Below are positions 1 through 8,084 of a stretch of 64,000 nucleotides of DNA, one piece after another. The stretch lies in NCBI GenBank assembly GCA_027488135.1, contig JAIYCH010000062.1, positions 1-64,000 on the forward strand. The letters are read 5' to 3'. The notes under the pieces were generated by a model. It had not been told where the DNA came from and did not search any database. It saw nothing but the letters and a program-made list of their open reading frames with translations. Within the stretch, counting starts at the first letter, position 1. Each line of letters opens with the position of its first letter. Both the position numbers and the translations under genes were made by a program. Origin of the DNA: Saprospiraceae bacterium. Lineage in GTDB: Bacteria; Bacteroidota; Bacteroidia; Chitinophagales; Saprospiraceae.

Positions 1-62
1 GATATAATTGCCTCCAATCGGGTGGCAAAAAGTAAATCGTCCTCAATAATTAAAACATCCAT
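1..62 (-). CDS. Response regulator receiver domain, N-terminal fragment
   Basis: Only the first 20 codons lie in the window; the gene runs off the left edge. Reading leftwards from the ATG at 62 gives MDVLIIEDDLLFATRLEAII. The hydrophobic strand followed by the acidic E-D-D cluster and then a helix is the start of a CheY-like receiver domain, where the acidic residues bind the magnesium needed for aspartate phosphorylation. Many Bacteroidota regulators that begin this way are LytTR-type, but the output domain is outside the window, so the subfamily is not known. It is divergent from tyrS, with about 75 bases between the two start codons. Confidence 0.65.
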   Translation of the reverse strand, partial: MDVLIIEDDLLFATRLEAII

Positions 63-111
63 ATTTTAAAAATACCATTCCCAATAAACCATTAAATAGC
101 TACAAAATAAC

Positions 112-119
112 TATTTTTG
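112..119 (+). promoter_or_regulatory. Putative -7 promoter box for tyrS
   Basis: TATTTTTG matches the Bacteroidota -7 consensus TAnnTTTG and lies 18 bases before the ATG at 138. No convincing TTTG -33 box is seen about 19 bases further upstream. A TTG at 117 that would extend the frame lies inside this box, which favours the ATG at 138 as the true start. Confidence 0.45.
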
Positions 120-137
120 CTCATAAATAATTGTAAA

Positions 138-1400
138 ATGGATTTTTTATCAGAATTGAGATGGAGAGGTATGTTACAAGATGTAACACCCGGATTAGAA
201 GACTATCTGAAAACAGAAAAAGTTACTGCTTATATAGGTTTTGACCCCACCGCTCCTTCCCTCACTATCGGGAATTATGTTCAGATTATGCTGCTTACCT
301 TGTTGCAAAAATACGGTCACAAACCTATCGTTTTGCTGGGCGGTGCCACTGGTAGAATTGGAGATCCTTCAGGAAAAGATAAAGAGAGACAACTAAAAAG
401 TTATGAGGAGCTTGATTCTAATTTAGATTTTCAAAAAGAGCAGTTCAAAAAATTAATAGATTTTAGCACTGCTGAAAATCCTGCAATGTTCATTAATAAT
501 ATAGATTTTTATAAAGATTTAAATACTCTTGAATTTTTAAGAGTAGCAGGAAAAACATTGACTGTTAATTATATGCTATCTAAAGATTCTGTTCAAAATA
601 GACTGGAAAACGGCCTTTCTTTTACAGAGTTTAGTTATCAGTTATTACAGGCTTATGATTTTCAATGCTTGTATAACGATTACGGATGTAAATTACAAAT
701 GGGCGGGTCAGACCAATGGGGAAATATAACCTCTGGCACGGAATTTATACGTAGAAATATCGGTGGCAAGGCTTACGCTCTGACTACCCCACTATTAACC
801 AAAGCAGATGGAACAAAATTTGGAAAATCGGCAGAGGGTAATATATGGTTAGACAGTAAGCTGACCAGTCCTTATCGGTTTTATCAATTCTGGATAAATG
901 CCGCAGATGCAGATATTCCTACTTTTGTTAGATATTTTACCTTTTTTGACCAAGATACCATTCTTAAAAGAGAAAAAGACCTCGACATAAGAGAACAAAA
1001 GCTATTATTAGCAGAGGAACTAACCGTTCGAATACATGGGAACGAAGCATATCAAGCCGTTCTGAAAGTTACCGACTTACTTTTCAATAAGCCTTCCGAC
1101 GACCAAATTGACCTTTCTGAGACAGAACTGGAAATGATAGCCAATGAAATACCAACCTTTGACATTTCAGCAGAGGCAATAAGGAATAATCTGACTATCA
1201 ATGATTTACTTACCACAGAAAGTCAGATATTATCATCAAAAGGGGAAGTCAGACGAGCTATTCAAAACAATGCTTTGAAATTAAATAAAGAGAAGATTAC
1301 CTCCGGTGAAGACCTAATAAGCTTAAACCAGCTTATTAGGGATAAGTATATCATTCTTGAGAATGGTAAAAAGAATAAATATCTTTTCAGATTCAATTAA
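138..1400 (+). CDS. tyrS: Tyrosyl-tRNA synthetase
   Basis: Class I synthetase of 420 residues that charges tRNA-Tyr in the cytoplasm. The start is taken at ATG 138: an upstream in-frame TTG at 117 adds only a non-conserved heptapeptide and overlaps the promoter box. The ATP-binding signature near residues 38-46 reads TAPSLTIGN, so both histidines of the textbook HIGH motif are replaced (Thr and Asn). The second signature KFGKS is near residues 226-232 and is intact. The middle has the tyrosine-site block MGGSDQWGN. The last 70 residues form an S4-type RNA-binding domain (around GEVRRAIQNNALKLN). It converges on trpA with 3 bases between stop codons. A 10-bp inverted repeat sits in its last 90 bases. 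Confidence 0.95.
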   Translation: MDFLSELRWRGMLQDVTPGLEDYLKTEKVTAYIGFDPTAPSLTIGNYVQIMLLTLLQKYGHKPIVLLGGATGRIGDPSGKDKERQLKSYEELDSNLDFQKEQFKKLIDFSTAENPAMFINNIDFYKDLNTLEFLRVAGKTLTVNYMLSKDSVQNRLENGLSFTEFSYQLLQAYDFQCLYNDYGCKLQMGGSDQWGNITSGTEFIRRNIGGKAYALTTPLLTKADGTKFGKSAEGNIWLDSKLTSPYRFYQFWINAADADIPTFVRYFTFFDQDTILKREKDLDIREQKLLLAEELTVRIHGNEAYQAVLKVTDLLFNKPSDDQIDLSETELEMIANEIPTFDISAEAIRNNLTINDLLTTESQILSSKGEVRRAIQNNALKLNKEKITSGEDLISLNQLIRDKYIILENGKKNKYLFRFN

Positions 1401-1403
1401 GCA

Positions 1404-2183
1404 TCAAGGCTTTAAGATAAGGTTGATAAAGTCTGCGGTAGCTTTATCAACCTCATTTTTACCCTTAAGATGTTTGATGAACGCACTTCCAATAATGGCT
1501 CCATTTGCATATTTACTAGCCGTCAGATAACTTTCTCTATCACTTATACCAAAACCAATCAATTGAGGTGTTTTTAACTGGAGAGATTTTATTCTTTCAA
1601 AATAACTTATCTGTTGGTTTGAAATACCTGTTTTCATACCCGTAATGGAAGAATCAGATACCACATAGATAAATCCTGTTGAAAGAGCATCTACCTTATG
1701 AATCCTTGACTCCTCCGTTTGAGGTGTAATGAGAAAACTGATTGAAATGTTCCTTTGCGTTAATTTATCTTTATAAAACTGTTCGTATTCCATCAGGGGC
1801 AAATCAGGGATAATTAAGCCATCAATGCCAGTTTTCACGCAATCATCTAAAAATTTATCTACGCCATATTGTAACAACTGATTGAAGTAACCCATTAAAA
1901 TAAGAGGAACCTGCGTTTTAGTTCGTATGTCAGCGAGTTGATTAAAAAGAACTTGTAGTGTCATACCATTATCAATGGCAGCCATTCCACTCTCTTGAAT
2001 CACGGGACCGTCAGCTAAGGGATCACTATATGGAATACCAATTTCAATAATATTTACCCCTGATTCTGCCAGGGCACAAATAATAGTTTCAGTATCGTCT
2101 AATTGAGGATAACCAGCTGTAAAATAAACGGTTAATAAATTTTCCCGATTATTTTCAAACCATTTTGTTAATCTGTTCAACAC
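1404..2183 (-). CDS. trpA: Tryptophan synthase alpha chain
   Basis: Cleaves indole-3-glycerol phosphate to indole and glyceraldehyde 3-phosphate, and passes indole to TrpB within the alpha2-beta2 complex. The protein is 259 residues, the normal size for the TIM-barrel family. Catalytic residues are visible as Glu47 in IEIGIP and Asp58 in SDPLADGP, matching E49 and D60 of the E. coli enzyme. The phosphate-binding end shows IGFGIS and AIIGSAF. It is the last gene of the trp operon, 11 bases after trpB, and converges on tyrS. No separate terminator is obvious after it; a hairpin lies within the tyrS 3' end. Confidence 0.97.
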   Translation of the reverse strand: MLNRLTKWFENNRENLLTVYFTAGYPQLDDTETIICALAESGVNIIEIGIPYSDPLADGPVIQESGMAAIDNGMTLQVLFNQLADIRTKTQVPLILMGYFNQLLQYGVDKFLDDCVKTGIDGLIIPDLPLMEYEQFYKDKLTQRNISISFLITPQTEESRIHKVDALSTGFIYVVSDSSITGMKTGISNQQISYFERIKSLQLKTPQLIGFGISDRESYLTASKYANGAIIGSAFIKHLKGKNEVDKATADFINLILKP

Positions 2184-2194
2184 TTTTTTCGATT

Positions 2195-3376
2195 TTAATA
2201 TTTATCCAGATATTCCATGTAAGTATTCAAATCTTTATCGCCTCTACCAGAAAGATTGATAACGATGACGTCGGAAGATTTAAACGAAATATCTTCTAAT
2301 GCATGAATGGCATGCGCTGTTTCCAATGCAGGAATGATGCCCTCAATTCTTGATAGTTCAAAGGCAGCCTTCAGCGCATTTTCATCTGTAACACTCACCG
2401 CTTCTGCCCTACCTGTAGTAATAAGATGAGCATGGAGGGGCCCAATACCCGGGTAATCCAAACCCGCTGAAATGGAATGAGGCTCAACAATTTGACCATC
2501 GCTTGTTTGCATCAATAAGGTACGGCTTCCGTGAATAATACCTTCCGTTCCCAGAATGCTAGTTGCCGCTGATTTCCCAGAATAAACCCCCTCCCCTGCA
2601 GCTTCAACAGCAATAAGTCTAACGTCCAAGTCATTTAAATAATGATAATAGGCACCCGCGGCATTGCTGCCACCGCCTACACAGGCAATAATCAAATCAG
2701 GATTTTCCCTTCCTGTAGCTTCGAGTAACTGGCTTTTCATTTCTTCGGAAATAACCGATTGGAATCGTGCCACCAAATCAGGGTAAGGATGAGGACCAAC
2801 TACTGAACCAATAATATAATGGGTATCTACAGGATTATTAATCCAGTCTCTAATGGCTTCATTGGTAGCGTCCTTAAGCGTCTGACTTCCTGAGGTGGCA
2901 GAAATTACGGTCGCTCCAAGCATTTTCATGCGGGCAACATTAGGGGCTTGTCTTTTAATATCGACGGCACCCATATAAATAATACACTCGAGTCCCATTC
3001 TGGCACAAACCGTAGCAGTAGCAACACCATGTTGACCAGCCCCAGTTTCAGCAATAATTCTTTTTTTATTTAACTTTTTCGCTAATAGAATCTGCCCAAT
3101 CGTATTATTAATTTTATGTGCACCTGTATGGCAAAGATCTTCTCTTTTCAGATAAATGGTTGCGTTGTGTTTCGCCGACAGATTTTCAGCTAAATACAAT
3201 GGCGTCGGTCTTCCCACATAATCTTTTAATAAATAATGAAACTCGCGTTGAAAATCGTTGGCATAAATCATGCTCAAATAATTCTCTTGCAATTCCTTTA
3301 CATTAGGATAAAGCATTTCAGGAATATAGGCACCTCCAAAAGATCCATAATATCCATTTTCACTCAATTGTATCAT
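2195..3376 (-). CDS. trpB: Tryptophan synthase beta chain
   Basis: PLP enzyme that condenses indole with serine to give tryptophan. The protein is 393 residues. Lys88 in HTGAHKINN is the Schiff-base lysine (K87 in the E. coli enzyme), ETGAGQHG contains the catalytic glutamate region, and CVGGGSNA is the phosphate-binding loop. SGRGDKD near the C terminus is also typical. The length and the HTGAHK context fit the TrpB1 type that pairs with TrpA, in keeping with trpA next door. The start codon overlaps the trpF stop by four bases, which suggests translational coupling. Confidence 0.97.
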   Translation of the reverse strand: MIQLSENGYYGSFGGAYIPEMLYPNVKELQENYLSMIYANDFQREFHYLLKDYVGRPTPLYLAENLSAKHNATIYLKREDLCHTGAHKINNTIGQILLAKKLNKKRIIAETGAGQHGVATATVCARMGLECIIYMGAVDIKRQAPNVARMKMLGATVISATSGSQTLKDATNEAIRDWINNPVDTHYIIGSVVGPHPYPDLVARFQSVISEEMKSQLLEATGRENPDLIIACVGGGSNAAGAYYHYLNDLDVRLIAVEAAGEGVYSGKSAATSILGTEGIIHGSRTLLMQTSDGQIVEPHSISAGLDYPGIGPLHAHLITTGRAEAVSVTDENALKAAFELSRIEGIIPALETAHAIHALEDISFKSSDVIVINLSGRGDKDLNTYMEYLDKY

Positions 3377-4071
3377 ATTAAAAATTTTGAGTTTAACCTA
3401 AATTCATTTAAACTATTAAAAAAAAGTTGTAGCAAAGAAATATTTTTTAGACCTGGTGAAAATTCAAATTTACTATTTAAATCAATACCTGCAAATTGAG
3501 GGTGATTTAATTTTTTAATGTCCTCAACGTCAAGAGGACCTATACCACCGCTTAATAAAAAGGGAGTATTACCGTTATATTCCTCTAATTTTGACCAGGG
3601 AAATTTCAAGCCACTTCCCCCTTTTTTCTCTGTCTTAGTATCGAACAAAAAATAAGAAATAAAGATGTTAAAATCTACTAAAGTTTTAAAATCGAAGGAT
3701 TCAGACACACCAAAAGCCTTAATTATTTTAACTTGTCCAAGATTATTCTCTATCAATAAAGCATTTAGGGATTTTAAATAGCTGACATCTTCATTTCCGT
3801 GCAGTTGTATAAATTGCAAATCAAAATCAAAACACCTGGCTATGATTTCGGCGGGTTCCTCGTTAACAAAAACGCCTACCTTTTTCACCTTACCCAAAAG
3901 ATCGTTACCCTTTGCCTTAAACCAGGATGATAAAGGGAGAATATCCACAAAACGGGGTGATTTCTTATAAAAAATCAGCCCAATCATATCTGGTTCCAAC
4001 TTTATAAGATCCACAATATTATGAGGATCCGTAAGACCACAAACTTTAATAAGATAATCTTTAGTTTTCAT
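3373..4071 (-). CDS. trpF: Phosphoribosylanthranilate isomerase
   Basis: Performs the Amadori rearrangement of N-(5-phosphoribosyl)anthranilate to CdRP. Catalytic Cys11 lies in the opening strand IKVCGLTD and the general acid is Asp197 in GIDLNSKFE. IGLIFYKKSPR, VGVFVNE and QLHGNED are the expected barrel strands. At 232 residues it is slightly long for the family because of a few extra residues at the C terminus. It is a stand-alone enzyme, not fused to trpC as in enteric bacteria. It overlaps trpC by 11 bases upstream and trpB by 4 bases downstream. Confidence 0.95.
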   Translation of the reverse strand: MKTKDYLIKVCGLTDPHNIVDLIKLEPDMIGLIFYKKSPRFVDILPLSSWFKAKGNDLLGKVKKVGVFVNEEPAEIIARCFDFDLQFIQLHGNEDVSYLKSLNALLIENNLGQVKIIKAFGVSESFDFKTLVDFNIFISYFLFDTKTEKKGGSGLKFPWSKLEEYNGNTPFLLSGGIGPLDVEDIKKLNHPQFAGIDLNSKFEFSPGLKNISLLQLFFNSLNEFRLNSKFLI

Positions 4072-4882
4072 TATTCACCTTAAAACGATGCCATTTATCA
4101 GAAAAATCATGCATAAAAGTGGCGGCGGCCAGAGGGGTATCTTCCTGAGCCATAAAATATTCGCCTATTAAAAAGCCATTAAATCCGGCCTTTTTAAGGT
4201 CCACTAAAGTATCAGGATTATTAATGCCCGATTCCGCTATTTTAATTGCCTCTTTAGGCATCAAGGGTAACACATCGAAGCTATGTTGCACTGAGACCTC
4301 AAAAGTTTTAAGATTCCGATTATTTACACCAATTAAATGAATGGCAGGATTCCATTTATCAAGTTGTTCCTTTTCGTGAATCTCCAGCAACACCTCCAGA
4401 CCTAAATCTGCCGCAATATTGGAAAAATTTTTAATTTCAGAAGTAGTCAAACATTCCGCAATAAGCAAAATGGCATCGGCACCAATGGCTTTAGCCTCAA
4501 TAATCTGAATGGCATCGACAATAAAATCCTTTCTCAAAATAGGTAGCGGATTAAATAATCTGGCTTCAGCCAAATCTTCAATGGAACCACCAAAAAAAGA
4601 ATAATCTGTCAATACAGAAAGAGCTGATGCTCCATTTTCAAAATAGGCGCGGGTAATTAATTTGGGGCTTGCCTTATCTTTTATGATGCCCTTGGAGGGA
4701 GATTTCCTTTTAAACTCAGCAATAATGCCAGTTTTATCATCATCAAGTATAAAATTCTTTAAAGAATAAGGCATTCTATTAAAAAGTGGATATTTAGCGA
4801 GGGAAGCCTCATTTTCATTTTTTTTGAAGTTCTCCACTTCAAGTTTTTTAGCAGCAACGATTTTAGTAAGGATATCTTCCAT
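4061..4882 (-). CDS. trpC: Indole-3-glycerol phosphate synthase
   Basis: Ring-closing decarboxylase that converts CdRP to indole-3-glycerol phosphate. This is a 273-residue TIM barrel. Signature segments are IIAEFKRKSPSKG (near residues 53-65, with the substrate-binding and catalytic lysines), ILRKDFIVD, LLEIHE, IGVNNRNLKTFEV and IAESGI, then a glycine-rich phosphate site around GFLIGEYFM. It starts directly after the trpD stop, with no intergenic base, and overlaps trpF by 11 bases. Confidence 0.96.
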   Translation of the reverse strand: MEDILTKIVAAKKLEVENFKKNENEASLAKYPLFNRMPYSLKNFILDDDKTGIIAEFKRKSPSKGIIKDKASPKLITRAYFENGASALSVLTDYSFFGGSIEDLAEARLFNPLPILRKDFIVDAIQIIEAKAIGADAILLIAECLTTSEIKNFSNIAADLGLEVLLEIHEKEQLDKWNPAIHLIGVNNRNLKTFEVSVQHSFDVLPLMPKEAIKIAESGINNPDTLVDLKKAGFNGFLIGEYFMAQEDTPLAAATFMHDFSDKWHRFKVNNEN

Positions 4883-5869
4883 TTATGAAAGCAATTTTTT
4901 TAAGGTCAATAAGGCATTTCCACTTTCAATACTCTCAAGGGCTTCTGCCACACAATCGTTTAAGGATTTTTCCGGATGAATGGTATGAATAGCTAATCCG
5001 GCATTGGCCAAGACAACATTTCTCTGCGAAATGGTCGCTTTATTTTCCAGGACAGACAAAAAGATAGTAGCTGCATCCTCTGGTGTTTCACCCCCATGAA
5101 GATCCAGGCTATGTACTTTTTGAAGATTAAAATGTTGAGGATTCAATAACTTTTCACTTTCATTGGAAACCCATTTGATGTCACCAGTTAATGAAATTTC
5201 GTCATAACCATCTAAGGCATAGACTATAGAGAATCTTCTTCCCGATTGTTCCATGATATATTGATAGGAGCGAAGAAGTTCCAGGCTAAAGGTGCCGAAC
5301 ATTTGGTGCGTGGGCTGAACAGGATTTACCAAAGGGCCCATAATATTAAAAAAGGTTTTTGTACCTAACTGTTTTCTAACGGGAACGACCGTTTTCAAAG
5401 CAGGGTGAAAAAGCGGCGCATGCAAGAAACAGATGTTCGCTTTTTCCAACTGTCTTAACAAAACATCCTGCTCATTTGAAAAAGGATAGCCCAACTGAAT
5501 GAGCACATCAGAAGATCCCACGGCAGAAGAAACACCGTAGCTACCATGTTTTGTTACTTTATAACCGGCACCGGCAACTACTATGCAAGACAAAGTGGAA
5601 ATATTAAATGTATTTTTATTATCGCCTCCCGTTCCAACGATATCCATGGTAGGCATACCTTGAAGCTCTACCTTAACACAAAGAGCTAACAGAGCATCTC
5701 TAAATCCCTGTAATTCCTCTAAAGTTAAAGGTCTCATATTGAATGCGGTAGTAAAAGCGGTTATTTGAACCTCATTATATATACCTGCACCGATATTCAT
5801 CAAGACTTCCTTAGCCTCTGCCCTCGACAATTTATCGTGTTCAAATAACCTATTCAATATTTCTTTCAT
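4883..5869 (-). CDS. trpD: Anthranilate phosphoribosyltransferase
   Basis: Transfers phosphoribose from PRPP to anthranilate. The protein is 328 residues. The PRPP-binding loop VGTGGDNKNTFNIST is near residues 78-92. The second conserved loop near 106-118 reads KHGSYGVSSAVGSSDVL; the usual form is KHGNRxVSS, so it carries an unusual Ser-Tyr in place of Asn-Arg. GPLVNPVQP and the acidic DGYDEIS stretch follow as in the family. It is not fused to trpG. It lies 16 bases downstream of trpG and directly abuts trpC. Confidence 0.95.
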   Translation of the reverse strand: MKEILNRLFEHDKLSRAEAKEVLMNIGAGIYNEVQITAFTTAFNMRPLTLEELQGFRDALLALCVKVELQGMPTMDIVGTGGDNKNTFNISTLSCIVVAGAGYKVTKHGSYGVSSAVGSSDVLIQLGYPFSNEQDVLLRQLEKANICFLHAPLFHPALKTVVPVRKQLGTKTFFNIMGPLVNPVQPTHQMFGTFSLELLRSYQYIMEQSGRRFSIVYALDGYDEISLTGDIKWVSNESEKLLNPQHFNLQKVHSLDLHGGETPEDAATIFLSVLENKATISQRNVVLANAGLAIHTIHPEKSLNDCVAEALESIESGNALLTLKKLLS

Positions 5870-5885
5870 ACGTAAAAGATTTAGA

Positions 5886-6458
5886 TTAAATCAGATTCAA
5901 AAAATTTTCCAATATTTTCTTTCCATAGGGAGTCATGATAGATTCTGGGTGAAACTGAACCCCATACACTGGAAAATGCTTATGTTTCATAGCCATTATC
6001 TGTCCTTCCTCATCAAAAGAAAGAACTTCTAAGACATTAGGAAGCGCCTCATTTTTCACCACCCAACTATGGTAACGGCCTACCTCAAAAGAAGGAGGTA
6101 TGCCTTCAAACAGTTTATCCGATCCTTGAACGGCTGAAATAGTGGATGAAACGCCGTGAAAAACTTTAGATAAATTGGCTAATTCTGAGCCAAACGCTTC
6201 TCCAATGGCCTGATGACCAAGACAGATACCCAAAATAGGTTTTTTGTCAAAATACGCTTTAATCACTGCGGGCATAATTCCTGCATCTGAAGGTAAACCA
6301 GGACCTGGGGAAAGGATAATGACATCCCATTGATTGACTTCTTCCACCGTAATGGCGTCATTCCTGACTACATCAGGTTTTTTGCCTGAAATGCTCCATA
6401 AATATTGGACTACATTAAAAGTAAAAGAATCGTAATTATCAATAACTAAAATTTTCAT
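5886..6458 (-). CDS. trpG: Anthranilate synthase component II (glutamine amidotransferase)
   Basis: Supplies ammonia from glutamine to TrpE. This is a class I glutamine amidotransferase of 190 residues with the catalytic triad visible: Cys79 in GICLGHQ, and His170 and Glu172 in FHPES. The N terminus VIDNYDSFTFN and the oxyanion region SPGPGLPSDAG are diagnostic. Such subunits are sometimes shared with p-aminobenzoate synthase (PabA); the place in the trp operon and the four-base overlap with trpE point to anthranilate synthesis as the main role, but double use cannot be excluded. Confidence 0.95.
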   Translation of the reverse strand: MKILVIDNYDSFTFNVVQYLWSISGKKPDVVRNDAITVEEVNQWDVIILSPGPGLPSDAGIMPAVIKAYFDKKPILGICLGHQAIGEAFGSELANLSKVFHGVSSTISAVQGSDKLFEGIPPSFEVGRYHSWVVKNEALPNVLEVLSFDEEGQIMAMKHKHFPVYGVQFHPESIMTPYGKKILENFLNLI

Positions 6459-7885
6459 AATAATTTTGCTGATTTTCCAATATTTTCCGCCTCTGTCAAT
6501 GCCTTTTTTAGGGCGCCCAATTTGTTATTAACCTCCTGTAATTCACTTTCAGCATCACTTACCTGTACAATGCCAGCCCCTGCCTGATAAAAAAGGGTAT
6601 GATTCAGACTAAGAAATGACCTGATAACGATGGCCTGATTAATTTCACCATTAAATCCTAAACAACCAATGGCGCCACCATAAAAGCCTCTTGCCTGATT
6701 TTCATATTGACTAATTAATTCAATGGCTTTATATTTTGGTGCACCGGAAAGTGTTCCGGCAGGAAAAGTATCGGCAAATATTTGATAAGGATTTGTTTCG
6801 GGAGACAACTGGCCTTCAACGGTAGAGACCAAATGTATCACATGACTATAATACTGAATTTCCTTCAGTTTTTTAACTTCTACATGAAGTGCGTGCCTTC
6901 CTAAATCGTTCCTGGCCAAATCTACCAACATAATGTGCTCGGCATTTTCCTTAGGATCCATTGCTAGATCTTTGGCTCTTTGCGCATCTTCCATAATATC
7001 ACCCGTCCTTTTATACGTTCCGGCAATTGGATTAATAAAAGCCTTGTTTTCTTTTACAATGATTTGAGCTTCAGGCGAAGAACCAAATATTTTATAACTA
7101 CCATAATCAAAGAAAAACAAGTAAGGAGAAGGATTTATGGAACGGAGCACCCTGTAAACATTAAATTCATCCCCTTTAAATTTTTGACTAAACTGTCTGC
7201 TAAAAACAATTTGAAATACATCGCCTACCTGACAATGATGTTTTCCAAGTCGCACCAATGCTAAGAAATCATCATCTGTTAAATTGCTCTCCTCTCCCCC
7301 TTCTAAATAAAAAGGATATTCAGGCACTTTCTGATTACTTAAAAGAGATTTCAGTTTATCATCTGATGGAAGCTCTCCAGGGAGAAGATTTTCAAGTATA
7401 AACAACTCGTTTTTGTAATGATTAATGGCAATGATATATTTATAAAGAGAGAATCTAATGTCGGGTATATCCTGTTTTTTCTTTTGCGGATCAAAAGTAA
7501 GGGTATCAAAATATTGAACCCCTTCGAAGCCTACATGGCCAAAAAAACCATTAAAGACGGGTAAATGCGCAATATTATCCACCTCAAAGGAGGAGATAAA
7601 ATCTTTCAACACCGAGGGGACAGATTGTTCATCACTTACCCGGATCTCATTGGTCCCATAGGAAGGATGTGTGAGCGTAATTAAACCATTTTCCACTGTA
7701 ATACCTGCAATAGATTGAAGGCCAATGTATGAAAAACAATCTGAAGCGCTGCTAAAATCATTAGATTCTAATAAAACGGGATCAGTAAACGAGTCCCTCA
7801 CCTTCAAGTAAAGAGATACTGGTGTTAAAAAATCTGCTAACTGCCTTGATACAACGGTTCTTAAACGTACTTTTTCCTGTTTCAT
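6455..7885 (-). CDS. trpE: Anthranilate synthase component I
   Basis: Chorismate-using enzyme that makes anthranilate with ammonia from TrpG. The protein is 476 residues. Near the N terminus VLLESND resembles the LLES element of the tryptophan feedback site. The catalytic half contains GTYKRTGD, DPKENAEHIMLVDLARNDLG, FPAGTLSGAPK (the TrpE-type chorismate motif), GGAIG and AGAGIVQVSDAESE. It is the first structural gene of the operon, starting 18 bases after a strong hairpin at 7904-7938 that follows a tryptophan-containing leader peptide. So both feedback inhibition and attenuation are likely controls; the second is inferred from sequence only. Confidence 0.96.
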   Translation of the reverse strand: MKQEKVRLRTVVSRQLADFLTPVSLYLKVRDSFTDPVLLESNDFSSASDCFSYIGLQSIAGITVENGLITLTHPSYGTNEIRVSDEQSVPSVLKDFISSFEVDNIAHLPVFNGFFGHVGFEGVQYFDTLTFDPQKKKQDIPDIRFSLYKYIIAINHYKNELFILENLLPGELPSDDKLKSLLSNQKVPEYPFYLEGGEESNLTDDDFLALVRLGKHHCQVGDVFQIVFSRQFSQKFKGDEFNVYRVLRSINPSPYLFFFDYGSYKIFGSSPEAQIIVKENKAFINPIAGTYKRTGDIMEDAQRAKDLAMDPKENAEHIMLVDLARNDLGRHALHVEVKKLKEIQYYSHVIHLVSTVEGQLSPETNPYQIFADTFPAGTLSGAPKYKAIELISQYENQARGFYGGAIGCLGFNGEINQAIVIRSFLSLNHTLFYQAGAGIVQVSDAESELQEVNNKLGALKKALTEAENIGKSAKLL

Positions 7886-7903
7886 AAAATTTCATTTAAA
7901 AGT

Positions 7904-7938
7904 AAAGCGGTTTGTCAGGAGACCCGACAAACCGCTTT
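7904..7938 (-). terminator. trp attenuator hairpin
   Basis: The 13-bp arms AAAGCGGTTTGTC (7904-7916) and GACAAACCGCTTT (7926-7938) are perfectly complementary around a 9-base loop. On the transcribed minus strand the hairpin is followed by TACTTTT, a broken U-rich tract, 18 bases before the trpE ATG. It lies 25 bases beyond the stop codon of the leader peptide. It is read as an intrinsic terminator whose formation depends on translation of the leader; it could also limit access to the trpE start. Confidence 0.8.
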
Positions 7939-7963
7939 TATATAAAATACATGGCATGCCTAA

Positions 7964-8014
7964 TCACCCTTTTGAGGAAGAAAAACGCCAACGCCAAGTA
8001 ATAAATAGGTTCAT
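7964..8014 (-). CDS. trpL: trp operon leader peptide
   Basis: A 16-codon reading frame MNLFITWRWRFSSSKG with Trp codons at positions 7 and 9. It starts about 20 bases after the predicted transcription start, and its stop lies 25 bases before the 5' arm of a strong hairpin that precedes trpE. Two Trp residues in 16, placed exactly between promoter and terminator of a tryptophan operon, is the classical layout of ribosome-mediated attenuation: scarce Trp-tRNA would stall the ribosome at UGG-CGU-UGG and alter leader folding. The repeated UGGCGU can pair with AUGCCA at 7952-7957, a possible alternative stem; a full antiterminator was not resolved by eye. Confidence 0.85.
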   Translation of the reverse strand: MNLFITWRWRFSSSKG

Positions 8015-8039
8015 AATTAGAGAATATTTAAACGTTGCA

Positions 8040-8069
8040 CAAATTTAAATGAAAAATTATAATAATCAA
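8040..8069 (-). promoter_or_regulatory. trp operon promoter
   Basis: On the minus strand TTG (8069-8067) is followed after 19 bases by TAAATTTG (8047-8040), a full match to the Bacteroidota -7 consensus TAnnTTTG. Transcription would begin near 8033, giving a short 5' end before the leader peptide ATG at 8014. The promoter sits between the holA stop codon (8085) and the leader. Confidence 0.65.
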
Positions 8070-8084
8070 GCTAAAAAATTAAAA

